Assembly (NCBI GenBank): GCA_009917695.1
Contig: JAACJG010000005.1
Coordinates: forward strand, 124,001 to 188,000
Direction: 5' to 3'
Length of the DNA stretch: 64,000 bases
Source: Candidatus Rifleibacterium amylolyticum
Lineage (GTDB): Bacteria > Muiribacteriota > Ozemobacteria > Ozemobacterales > Ozemobacteraceae
In this document: positions 30,422 through 38,274 of the stretch, piece by piece
How positions within the stretch are numbered: the first letter of the stretch is position 1
Layout: each line of letters starts with the position of its first letter
Notes under the pieces: model-generated
Databases searched by the model: none
What the model was told of the DNA's origin: nothing
Seen by the model: only the letters and a program-made list of their open reading frames with translations
Translations under genes and position numbers: made by a program

Positions 30422-30985
30422 TCAACGGTCGGCCGCTGATGCAAGAGCGATTACATCATGACTTGCGCCAAGAATCTGCTCAAAAAGCCCGACTCGATAA
30501 AAAGCAGCGAGCGACAATCTTTCTTCAGAAGCTCCCAGCATATATACCTGCTTGTGGCGAAAATGATAAAAGAGAAAAAGCTGGCGAACCCGCTCATCTT
30601 TGAATTTTTCGAGCAGCGGCTGATAGCCGGCCAGCAGTCTGTCGACATTCTCGATTTTCACCAGTGTTTTTTTATCGGCGACAAAACGCTCGACCGACTG
30701 ATTCAGGGTAAAATTGCGCAAAAGCTGCGAGCGAAAAGCATCTCCGTAATGCCTGAACAGAATCAGCGCCGCCAGCCCGCGAAGAGCCGGATTCGAGCTT
30801 TTCATGGCAGTCTCGATTGGCCGCAATGCCGGCCCTTCCGGTTTACGTTCGAGAAATATACTGATGCCGTTCATCAGCCTGACTTCACGCTCGCTCAGCG
30901 TAATGGCAAATGCCGACGAAGCTCCGGCAAGAAGTAGATTAACCAGCAGCACTGCTGCAATCAGAGATTTAATCGAGTTCTTCAT
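30422..30985 (-). CDS. Small exported helical protein
   Basis: 187 residues. Signal peptide (about 1-27, VLLVNLLLAGASSAFA) followed by an all-helical mature part with Leu/Phe/Arg-rich amphipathic helices (for example GLAALILFRHYGDAF and LLEKFKDERVRQLFLFYHF), which could be HEAT-like. No family recognised. The start overlaps the end of the DUF4258 gene by 17 bases, so the two are probably coupled. It lies between the TPR protein and the VIT giant, and may take part in the same envelope function; this is inference. Confidence 0.8.
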   Translation of the reverse strand: MKNSIKSLIAAVLLVNLLLAGASSAFAITLSEREVRLMNGISIFLERKPEGPALRPIETAMKSSNPALRGLAALILFRHYGDAFRSQLLRNFTLNQSVERFVADKKTLVKIENVDRLLAGYQPLLEKFKDERVRQLFLFYHFRHKQVYMLGASEERLSLAAFYRVGLFEQILGASHDVIALASAADR

Positions 30986-31244
30986 AGGGGTAACATACCG
31001 TTATAACCTTGGGGATTTCTGTGTCTTTAACTACAACTTTTATAAAATCACCGTTGAATCGCTCACCGATTATGGCCAGTTTTTCGCCGTCACGCTCAGA
31101 CCAGCGGCGGGCTACCCGCCCGTTCAGAATAGCGTCTTCAACCTGTCTGATAAAGATATCTCGCGCCATCATCTGATCGTAAGCGTGTCTGGTCATCTGA
31201 TATTCGCCCGTCTTGACGAAACGGGCAATTCGTCGCCGTCCCAT
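30969..31244 (-). CDS. DUF4258-type small protein
   Basis: 91 residues. TRHAYDQMMARDIFIRQVEDAI and the C-terminal KVVVKDTEIPKVITVCYP match the DUF4258 pattern (helix with Ser/Thr-x-His, then a small beta sheet), a fold related to RelE/BECR-like toxins. No antitoxin gene is visible beside it. The start at 31244 is chosen because AGGAAAGG lies upstream and it falls 4 bases after the end of the TPR gene; a longer frame would run deep into that gene. Genes of this family occur both in toxin-antitoxin and in housekeeping contexts, so I give no firm function. Confidence 0.75.
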   Translation of the reverse strand: MGRRRIARFVKTGEYQMTRHAYDQMMARDIFIRQVEDAILNGRVARRWSERDGEKLAIIGERFNGDFIKVVVKDTEIPKVITVCYPYEELD

Positions 31245-31248
31245 CGCG

Positions 31249-33783
31249 CTACCTTTCCTGATCGAGATCCTTGAACAACCTGCCACGCTGCGCGTCGCCA
31301 TTACATTGTAACCAGGCTGCAGAAACCGGTGCGGGCGACTCAATAGAATCGAGCTCAGCAAACAACTCCTGCCTTACCAGACTGTCGGGAGGCGCCACAA
31401 CAGAATTACTGACTGGTTCAGCGGGTTTGTCTGTAAGAAAAGCGTTGAACAGATCAACCATGACTTCGGCAACGCCCTCTGTCTTTCGCTTTTGTTCTTC
31501 TTCGTCATCGTACCAGATCATTTCTTTCTCCTTATCTTTGGCGGTTTCAGGCTCAGCCAGAGGTTGTGATGGTTCTGGCGCCGGCATGTTCCCCGGCTGA
31601 ACTGGCTCGTCTTCAGCATACTCAAATAGTTGCGGTGCCGCAGACTCCGCCTGATATTCAGGCTCTAACGGCTGCTCAGGCTCTTCGACAACTTCAGTTT
31701 CTTCAACTGGACCGGGCTCCTCAAAAACTTGAGGTTCAGAAAAAACCTCGGGTTCAGCAAAATCTGCTGCGCACTCTGAGTGCTCGCTGGTGACATCTGA
31801 AAAACTGTCGGGTTCCTGGTAAACACCTTCTGGCTGGGCCTCTGTGTCAGTTTCCTCCTGTGATATCAGGCCAGACTCGATAACGCGGCGCTCTTCTACC
31901 GGCACCTCGTTTTCTGGGGCGGCATCAGGTTTTGTCTCCTTTTCCGGACTGCTCACAGATTTAGCGTTTCGGTTTTTGATCTTGCCCCTCATTTCAAGAG
32001 CGGCAGCGCTGCCGGGAACCAGTTCGATCAGATTTTCCGCATAAAGAGACGCCTTATCGTATTTGCCGACACGATAGCAGCTTTGCATGAGCAGAGTGAA
32101 CAGAGTTATACGTTCACTGCGTTCTTTTACGGTGCCGAAGCAGCTTTCGAGAGAGCCTATGGCCAGCGAAGGAAACACCTTGGCAATCAGCGATATCCGC
32201 CACCAGTAAGTCGATTCGAACCAGGAAAAGAAAGGCACTATCAGTTTAATCAACAGCAGAAAAATAACGATGAGAACTATCACCGCGACCGGGCGACCAT
32301 CACCATGCGCCCATAGCAACAGCCCGGGCCAGCGCAGACTGACGTCGCCAGGCTTGAGTTCTGCGGCAATCTTGTAGTGAACGCGGGCATCGCTGAATTT
32401 GTTGTCGGCGATATCAAGCCTCATCAGCACGTAGCTTGCATAAAAACTGCGGCCGGCCCGGCGGTTGATTTCGAGCGCAGATTCACGCAGACGCGCAGGC
32501 TCAAGTTGACCGGTCGCAAAATTGGCCATCAGTCGCATTTCCCATATCTGCAACATTTTTTCGAGTGAATTCATCAGGCCAGGATTACGATTCAGAAAGA
32601 GCCGGAGTTTTGTGTATTCGCCTTTTCTGAAAAGGATTTCGGCCTCAGCAAAACGCTCTTCTGACTTGAGGCGCGAAAAAGCGATTTCTTCATCGACCTC
32701 TGCCAGTTTGAGTGCGTAGGCAGGATCGTTTTTGAGCATGAGTATTTCGCGCAGACAAGCACTTATTCTCAGCAGATCTTCTTCTTTCTCAGCTGCACGC
32801 AGATCGGCCTCGAGTCGGCGAATTTTCAGCTGAATGCGGTCAGCCTCGGTCATAGCCGCACCAACTGGGCGTTGTCGAGATTCTTCAACCTGCTCTACTA
32901 TGCGGCGGGCAAAGAAATTGTTCGGATCGAGGCTGAAAACTTCATCTGCCCTGCGCTTTGCCTCATCGAAATTCTTGCTGACCAGGGCGTCATTGGCCTG
33001 CACCAGAATCTTGTCGATACGCTCAGCTTTTTCGAGCTGCAGATACATTTCAGCCAGACCAGAATATTTGGGGTCAAAACTGCGCACCTGATCGAGAGAA
33101 GCTCTGGCTGAGGCAAGATTGCCAAGTGCCATTTCGACCTCAGCAAACCGGAGAATCTTTACGGCCTTGGCATCAGCAACCAGCCGGGCATCGGCCAGTT
33201 TCTGCCGTCTGTCTTTTGACTCAGGTTCCAGACCGGCAAATATCCGGGCAATCTGAAGGCGATAGAGAACCTGTTCGTCACGAACCAGTTCAGAATCAAG
33301 CTTTTCAAGAATACTTCGCCAGTCATTGTCTATCGCTACCGGCAACCCGCGCTGTACCGCATCGAGAAACGCCTGGCCCGACACTACCAGATTCTGAGAA
33401 CCGGGAAGCGCCATACTGGCTTGCATAAGCAGCAGCCAGTCGTCGGCAGCGGCAACACCAAGGCCGCATATTTCATTCTGCACTTTGTGAAATTCCAGCA
33501 GCTCCGACTGAGACAACTCACTTATCGGGCGGTCAGAACGAATGGCAGCAGTCTCTGACGCCAGCGTCTGCCGCAGCAAGAGTTCGCTTTCAGGCAAATG
33601 CAACCTGCCGAGAACGCAAAGCCGCAACAAACGTAATGACTCGGCACGGTTGCCCGATTCGACCGCGAACTCGGCTTCGGCCCAGAGGCTGTCGTCAGCT
33701 TCCGGACGGCCTGTTGCTGTAACCACCGTAAGAAGCACCAGAAAAAAAGCCATCAGCAGCAGTCGAAATTTGCGAGCTATCAT
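31249..33783 (-). CDS. Membrane-anchored TPR-like protein with acidic tail
   Basis: 844 residues. A signal peptide or anchor (about 1-25, FRLLLMAFFLVLLTVVTAT) is followed by a long helical region with TPR-like repeats (about 30-500, for example MYLQLEKAERIDKILVQAND), one clear membrane helix (about 505-525, VIVLIVIFLLLIKLIVPFF), further TPR-like helices to about 600, and a low-complexity Glu/Pro-rich tail (about 620-790). The tail probably lies in the cytosol if the N-terminal part is periplasmic. ATG at 33783 fits AGGAAATGTAT upstream; an ATG 27 bases earlier lacks a site. First gene of a four-gene minus-strand operon ending with the VIT/VWA protein. Confidence 0.85.
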   Translation of the reverse strand: MIARKFRLLLMAFFLVLLTVVTATGRPEADDSLWAEAEFAVESGNRAESLRLLRLCVLGRLHLPESELLLRQTLASETAAIRSDRPISELSQSELLEFHKVQNEICGLGVAAADDWLLLMQASMALPGSQNLVVSGQAFLDAVQRGLPVAIDNDWRSILEKLDSELVRDEQVLYRLQIARIFAGLEPESKDRRQKLADARLVADAKAVKILRFAEVEMALGNLASARASLDQVRSFDPKYSGLAEMYLQLEKAERIDKILVQANDALVSKNFDEAKRRADEVFSLDPNNFFARRIVEQVEESRQRPVGAAMTEADRIQLKIRRLEADLRAAEKEEDLLRISACLREILMLKNDPAYALKLAEVDEEIAFSRLKSEERFAEAEILFRKGEYTKLRLFLNRNPGLMNSLEKMLQIWEMRLMANFATGQLEPARLRESALEINRRAGRSFYASYVLMRLDIADNKFSDARVHYKIAAELKPGDVSLRWPGLLLWAHGDGRPVAVIVLIVIFLLLIKLIVPFFSWFESTYWWRISLIAKVFPSLAIGSLESCFGTVKERSERITLFTLLMQSCYRVGKYDKASLYAENLIELVPGSAAALEMRGKIKNRNAKSVSSPEKETKPDAAPENEVPVEERRVIESGLISQEETDTEAQPEGVYQEPDSFSDVTSEHSECAADFAEPEVFSEPQVFEEPGPVEETEVVEEPEQPLEPEYQAESAAPQLFEYAEDEPVQPGNMPAPEPSQPLAEPETAKDKEKEMIWYDDEEEQKRKTEGVAEVMVDLFNAFLTDKPAEPVSNSVVAPPDSLVRQELFAELDSIESPAPVSAAWLQCNGDAQRGRLFKDLDQER

Positions 33784-33839
33784 ATACATTTCCTGCCAGC
33801 CTGAATTCACGGTATTTTTTGCATGCCATGCATAACTGC

Positions 33840-33868
33840 TTGTTAATCCTTAAAAAACATTTTATCAT
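33840..33868 (+). promoter_or_regulatory. Sigma-70-type promoter of the cyclase gene
   Basis: TTGTTA (33840-33845), 17-base spacer, TATCAT (33863-33868), 47 bases before the ATG at 33916. Confidence 0.55.
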
Positions 33869-33915
33869 AAGCAGAAGACAATTCAGCATTTTTTGTCGGT
33901 AAACCGGAGGGGAAG

Positions 33916-36054
33916 ATGGGTGTAAAGTTTTCCGTATTCAACGGAATGACAAGACAGAACAAGATAAACGCTCTGATAAATATAAGAAAGAGCGAAATGA
34001 AAGAGAAATCTGACTATTATCTTGCGCTGCACGCAATGCTCGATGAAGACATGCAGATCGTCATGGCGGCAAAAATGGCAGCCAGCAATTTCAATAAGCA
34101 GAGCTGGTATATCGATTTCGGAAAAATCAGTTCATCAGAGCTGAAAAAAAAGATCGCCGAATATTTCAGCGAAAGCATTGGCTTCGGCCCGGTTCTCAAC
34201 AAAATCCCTGATATGGTGCCCAGTCTGCTCGCCCAGAACCTGCAAAAACGGCAGAAGAGATTCGATATGATGCAGGAATGGGATGGGCCCTTCCCGACAA
34301 CAGCCAGAATACTCAACACTTTGCGTGAAGACACCCAACAACTTGTTCAGTCAGTCATTCGCAAAGATGAAAAAATAGAAAAATGCTGGATATGTCTGTA
34401 TAACGAAGGCCTGCAGCCATTTAGAGATTGTCAGCGTTCGCTCGACAGCAATGCAGCAACCACCCTGGTAAATCTCAGTCGAATTCTCAACCCGGGCCAG
34501 ATTTCTCCGGCGCTTGAGCAGATGTTTTCGAAAACTGACCGACCGATCTACCTGCTGGCGATATTGACCAGCAAACGCTGCCTGCTGTTTTTGCGCGATG
34601 AACTGAGAACCTCGCAGGCAGCGATTCTCGGTTTCTATCTGCAACAGGTTCAAAGCGTACAGACTTTGAATGAGGCCGGCACCGTCAGTGTTGAGATTGA
34701 GACGCCACAGGATATCTTCAGACTCCCGCACATGTTCGCTGAAGACGCTCACGAAGCCAGCAATATGATTCGCGAGAAGACAATCGAGGCAATCGAAGCC
34801 CAGGAAGAATTTATCGACCGCGACTTTGAAAAAGAGCTGAAAAAGCTCGACATGCTGTTCAAAGCCCGGGCGGTCAAGAACAGTGAGTATATTTTTCGCA
34901 AATCGCGCCTGCAGAAAATGGAACTTGAGAAATTTTCCGACGCTAATGTCGAACTGCTTCTGGCCAAGAGGCTCGCCGACGACGGGCAGGCTGACAAGTT
35001 CGATGAGCAGCTGATGAAGAAATTCACATCAGAAAAGACCGTAATGTTTACCGACATTGTCGGCTTTTCATCAAAGGCTTCACAGAAGCAGCTGCTCGAC
35101 ACCATGACCCTGCTTGCCGTGCATGACAAGCTGCTGGTGCCGATTTTCAAGAAATACGATGGAACCCTGATCAAAAAAATTGGCGACGCCCTGATGATTC
35201 GCTTTGATGAAGCGATGAAAGCCTGTAATGCTGCCAGAGAAATGCAGGCCGAGCTTTTCGCTTTCAACAAGCGGAGCAAAGAGAAAATATTCATCAGAAT
35301 CGGCATCAATACAGGCACGGTTTTTGTTAAAAATGAAGACGTGTTTGGCGAAGCGGTTAATATAGCCGCCCGTATGGAAACCCTGGCAAAGCCTGGTCGC
35401 ATATTTATCACCGAAACCACCATGGACAAGCTCTCCGGTCGTATACCCTGCGCTGACATGGGTTTGCATCAGGTCAAAGGCAAAAATGAGCCGTTACACG
35501 TCTACGCCATTAAAGATAGCAGCAACGCTGATGAAATGGCAGAAATGGCGGCACAGTATATGCAGGAAGCCGGCATAAAGGAAGGCGGGCCAACCGAATC
35601 AGCCAATTCGGTCGAACCACAGCTGCCCCCAATGCCAGCACTCGATTCTGTCGGAAAATCAGCTCTGCCGAAAAACGATCGGGCAACAGAAGAATTTGTG
35701 CCAGAACCTGCCAGTCCTCCTGCTGACAACGGTCTCCCCGATCTCACCGGGCTTCTGCCTGCCGACATGCTGCCGGGTGAACAGAAAACGCCGGCTATGC
35801 CGCCAGTACCGCCGGCATGGGTAGAACCTGACCAGAGAGCACAAAGCACTAAGGCTGAGCCTGAGGCAACGCGACCGCCAGACACACCTGCCCGGCAGAC
35901 AAGCCCTGAACAGCAGATGCTGCAGGCAATAGATCAGGCAAGAGCAAGTTACATAACTTCGGTTAAACAGGGCGGCAAGCGCAACCCGGATATCGAAGAC
36001 TGGTTTGCCCGCTTCGAAGAATTTCTGCGACCGCAGTTCGAGAAAAAATCCTGA
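33916..36054 (+). CDS. Soluble class III nucleotide cyclase with PH-like and SHOCT-like domains
   Basis: 712 residues, no membrane helix. A helical N-terminus (about 1-150) leads to a PH-like domain (about 205-295, IYLLAILTSKRCLLFLRDE), a SHOCT-like helical hairpin (about 305-335), and a class III cyclase domain (about 370-540). Catalytic features: metal Asp in MFTDIVGFS and KKIGDALMIRF (with the adenine-selecting Lys), and FGEAVNIAARME preceded by Asp, so adenylate cyclase activity is predicted. The last 170 residues are Pro-rich, with a short helical end. GGAGGGG before ATG sets the start. Likely a cytosolic cAMP source with regulation through the N-terminal modules. Confidence 0.87.
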   Translation: MGVKFSVFNGMTRQNKINALINIRKSEMKEKSDYYLALHAMLDEDMQIVMAAKMAASNFNKQSWYIDFGKISSSELKKKIAEYFSESIGFGPVLNKIPDMVPSLLAQNLQKRQKRFDMMQEWDGPFPTTARILNTLREDTQQLVQSVIRKDEKIEKCWICLYNEGLQPFRDCQRSLDSNAATTLVNLSRILNPGQISPALEQMFSKTDRPIYLLAILTSKRCLLFLRDELRTSQAAILGFYLQQVQSVQTLNEAGTVSVEIETPQDIFRLPHMFAEDAHEASNMIREKTIEAIEAQEEFIDRDFEKELKKLDMLFKARAVKNSEYIFRKSRLQKMELEKFSDANVELLLAKRLADDGQADKFDEQLMKKFTSEKTVMFTDIVGFSSKASQKQLLDTMTLLAVHDKLLVPIFKKYDGTLIKKIGDALMIRFDEAMKACNAAREMQAELFAFNKRSKEKIFIRIGINTGTVFVKNEDVFGEAVNIAARMETLAKPGRIFITETTMDKLSGRIPCADMGLHQVKGKNEPLHVYAIKDSSNADEMAEMAAQYMQEAGIKEGGPTESANSVEPQLPPMPALDSVGKSALPKNDRATEEFVPEPASPPADNGLPDLTGLLPADMLPGEQKTPAMPPVPPAWVEPDQRAQSTKAEPEATRPPDTPARQTSPEQQMLQAIDQARASYITSVKQGGKRNPDIEDWFARFEEFLRPQFEKKS

Positions 36055-36110
36055 CCCTTGTTTTTTTCTGCTGCCGGGGCATATTATCAATATAGCAACG
36101 GAGCGAAAAA

Positions 36111-36335
36111 ATGGTCGAAAATCGCAAAAACGAAAAGCGTGAAGATCCTGTAGAAGGCGAAGAAGATGTATACAAGCGCCTGAATGCTTTCAGGCCGCCA
36201 GAATGTGCGCTGAAGAAGCACCCATGCAAAGATTGCTTCAACTGTCTCTTCTGTAGCGACGCCCGTTGCGAAATCTGCCTCAAAAATAAATCATGCCATG
36301 ATCAAACCCCAGAAGATGAAAAAAAATCAGAATGA
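36111..36335 (+). CDS. Cys-rich microprotein
   Basis: 74 residues. A charged N-terminus is followed by a dense Cys block, CKDCFNCLFCSDARCEIC and one more Cys seven residues on, seven or eight Cys in about 35 residues. The spacing (several C-x2-C pairs) fits a zinc or iron-sulfur site. Near-perfect SD is absent (CGGAG lies about 8 bases before ATG). Its 3' end overlaps the start of the Ogt-AlkA gene in another frame, which suggests coupled translation with DNA repair. Function unknown; a zinc knuckle is inferred. Confidence 0.7.
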   Translation: MVENRKNEKREDPVEGEEDVYKRLNAFRPPECALKKHPCKDCFNCLFCSDARCEICLKNKSCHDQTPEDEKKSE

Positions 36336-37518
36336 ATCTCGATCTTACAGCATCTTTGCGACCGCCTTCGGCCCCGCCGCAATAGCCTGGAAGCCGAGCG
36401 GCATTATCGCGCTGCTGCTACCAGAATCATCACAGACCAGTCTTGAACAGCGAATAGCCGTGAGTTTTGCTGACTGCTGCGAGACAGAACCATCTTTGCC
36501 CGTCAACAAGGCCATAAAACAGATCCAGCAATATTTTGCCGGCCATCCGTACAGTTTTAAAGGCACCAGTATCGACCTGACCGAATGCACGCCTTTTTGT
36601 CAGACAGTATATGAACAACTGTGTCAAGTACCAGCCGGCACAACCGTCTCATATCAGGAACTGGCCAGAGCCTGCGGTAAGGCTGCAGCGGCACGTGCCA
36701 TCGGTCTGGCCGCCGGCAAAAATCCGGTTCCACTGTTGATACCCTGTCATCGTATCGTCAATGCCGACGGTCGCCTCGGCGGCTTTTCGGCCGGTGGCGG
36801 CGTTCGCCTCAAGGCACAGATGCTTGCACTCGAAGGCCATGTTATTGAAGAAAAGCCGGTATGGCGGCTCAGACCGCCGCTGCTGATAAGCGACTGCAAC
36901 CTGGATGACGTTCTGAACCATCTCAGCCGGGGCGATGCCGATCTCGCAGAGTTGATAAAAGTGGCCCCTCGTTTTAATCTTGAATTCAATCCCGACACCT
37001 CGATTTTTCAGGCGCTGCTCGAAGCAATAGTTTACCAGCAGCTCACCGGCAAGGCAGCGGCAACGATCTACCGCCGCGTTCTCGCCCTGTTTTCAGGCAA
37101 AAGTGAAGTCAGTGCTCTTGACATCATCAGAGCCGGCGAAAACGAACTGCGTTCGGCCGGGCTGTCACAGAATAAGGTGCTGGCCATCAAGGATCTCGCG
37201 AATTTTGCCGTTTCCGGTGGTTTGCCAGACCACGATCAGATGCGCATGATGTCGAATACCGAAATTATCAACCGCCTGACCCATATTCGTGGCATCGGGC
37301 GCTGGACCGTAGAAATGCTTTTAATCTTCAAACTCGGCCGTGCCGACGTCATGGCTGCCGATGACTACGGTCTACGCAAAGGCCTGGCAGCGATCAGGCG
37401 CAGCCGGGATTTGCCAACTCCGGCAGAACTGCTGCGCCAGGCCGAAGTATGGAAACCTTATCGATCGATAGCCAGCTGGTATCTCTGGCGTGCCGCCGAA
37501 AACTACCAGGTTGGCTGA
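36298..37518 (+). CDS. Ogt-AlkA fusion: O6-alkylguanine transferase plus DNA glycosylase
   Basis: 406 residues. The first half is a complete O6-alkylguanine-DNA alkyltransferase: YEQLCQVPAGTTVSYQELA, AARAIGLAAGKNPVPLLIPCHR with the acceptor Cys in PCHRIV (about 145) and GGFSAGGGVRLKAQML. The second half is an AlkA-type HhH-GPD glycosylase: ALLEAIVYQQLTGKAAATIY, the hairpin LTHIRGIGRWTVEMLL, and the catalytic Asp in VMAADDYGLRKG. One chain would thus both reverse O6-alkylguanine directly and excise N-alkylated bases. The start is uncertain: ATG 36298 or 36316, both with weak ribosome sites; the ATG at 36332 is out of frame. The end overlaps the convergent hydrolase by 16 bases. Confidence 0.9.
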   Translation: MIKPQKMKKNQNESRSYSIFATAFGPAAIAWKPSGIIALLLPESSQTSLEQRIAVSFADCCETEPSLPVNKAIKQIQQYFAGHPYSFKGTSIDLTECTPFCQTVYEQLCQVPAGTTVSYQELARACGKAAAARAIGLAAGKNPVPLLIPCHRIVNADGRLGGFSAGGGVRLKAQMLALEGHVIEEKPVWRLRPPLLISDCNLDDVLNHLSRGDADLAELIKVAPRFNLEFNPDTSIFQALLEAIVYQQLTGKAAATIYRRVLALFSGKSEVSALDIIRAGENELRSAGLSQNKVLAIKDLANFAVSGGLPDHDQMRMMSNTEIINRLTHIRGIGRWTVEMLLIFKLGRADVMAADDYGLRKGLAAIRRSRDLPTPAELLRQAEVWKPYRSIASWYLWRAAENYQVG

Positions 37519-38204
37519 TTAAACCTGCCATTGCCGGCAACAAATTTCTTAAGCAGAACCGGTCGTCCGTGGCCAGGATAGAGCATTCTTACACCGGTTG
37601 CCGCAATACGCTGCCAGCTGGCAACGATAAGATCAGGCTGATCGGCAAAAGGCGGAAAAAAGCAGCCGGGCAAAACATGAAACACGCTGTCGCCGACAAA
37701 AACCGCCTCCCGGCCGACACGCACGCACAGCGACCCTGAGGTGTGTCCGGGGGTATGAAAAAATTCAAGTTCACTGCCTCCCAGTCTGCATTCAAGCCTG
37801 TCGCCAATCTCAAGATCGACTGCGATGCCGGCGAATCTTATGCAGTTGTGAAACAGCCAGCAGCCAAGCCATGAAACTGGTCGGGAAAACCACATTGTAC
37901 CGCGCGGCACCGGACTGGCACCTTCCCTCAAATTGTCGGCTTCGATCTGATGAGCAACTATGGCTGCGTCAGGAAACTTCTGTTTGAGAGCTCGAATACT
38001 GCCGACATGATCATAATGCGCGTGCGTAACCGCGATGTAGCGGACTCTAATTTCACCTTCGCCAGCAGACAAGGCATCGACAAATCTCTGTGGCCGAGAG
38101 CCGAGACCGCCATCGATTATTGCAGCCTCGTTGCCTGATATGACGACATAAGCATTGGCATTGCCAAGAAACAGCCGTCTGATTGTAATTTGATCTGTCT
38201 TCAT
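37503..38204 (-). CDS. Metallo-beta-lactamase-fold hydrolase
   Basis: 233 residues, glyoxalase II-like size. Zinc ligands: THAHYDHVG (His-x-His-x-Asp-His), then HTPGHTSGSL, then FVGDSVF, and a late His in LYPGHGRP. Likely a cytosolic thioester or lactone hydrolase of the MBL family; substrate unknown. The start at 38204 is preferred to one 45 bases upstream because that region forms the hairpin at 38214-38246. The gene follows glgE by 70 bases on the same strand, so it may be part of the glucan operon, although its function need not be related. Confidence 0.9.
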   Translation of the reverse strand: MKTDQITIRRLFLGNANAYVVISGNEAAIIDGGLGSRPQRFVDALSAGEGEIRVRYIAVTHAHYDHVGSIRALKQKFPDAAIVAHQIEADNLREGASPVPRGTMWFSRPVSWLGCWLFHNCIRFAGIAVDLEIGDRLECRLGGSELEFFHTPGHTSGSLCVRVGREAVFVGDSVFHVLPGCFFPPFADQPDLIVASWQRIAATGVRMLYPGHGRPVLLKKFVAGNGRFNQPTW

Positions 38205-38213
38205 TTTATAAAA

Positions 38214-38246
38214 CCTGCCAGACCGGTAATTTATCGGCCTGGCAGG
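38214..38246 (-). terminator. Hairpin between glgE and the hydrolase gene (terminator or attenuator)
   Basis: CCTGCCAGACCG (38214-38225) pairs with CGGCCTGGCAGG (38235-38246), one mismatch. On the minus strand it is followed by TTTTATAAA and then the hydrolase ATG. The 3' arm contains GCAGG, the likely ribosome site of the hydrolase, so folding would both end glgE transcription weakly (four T) and hide that site. Confidence 0.6.
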
Positions 38247-38274
38247 CAACTTACCAGAGATGCGTTGCTAACAG

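Noticed and set aside
36332-36400. ATG at 36332 as start of the Ogt-AlkA gene
   Set aside because: It forms an attractive ATGA overlap with the upstream gene but is in a different frame from the repair protein.
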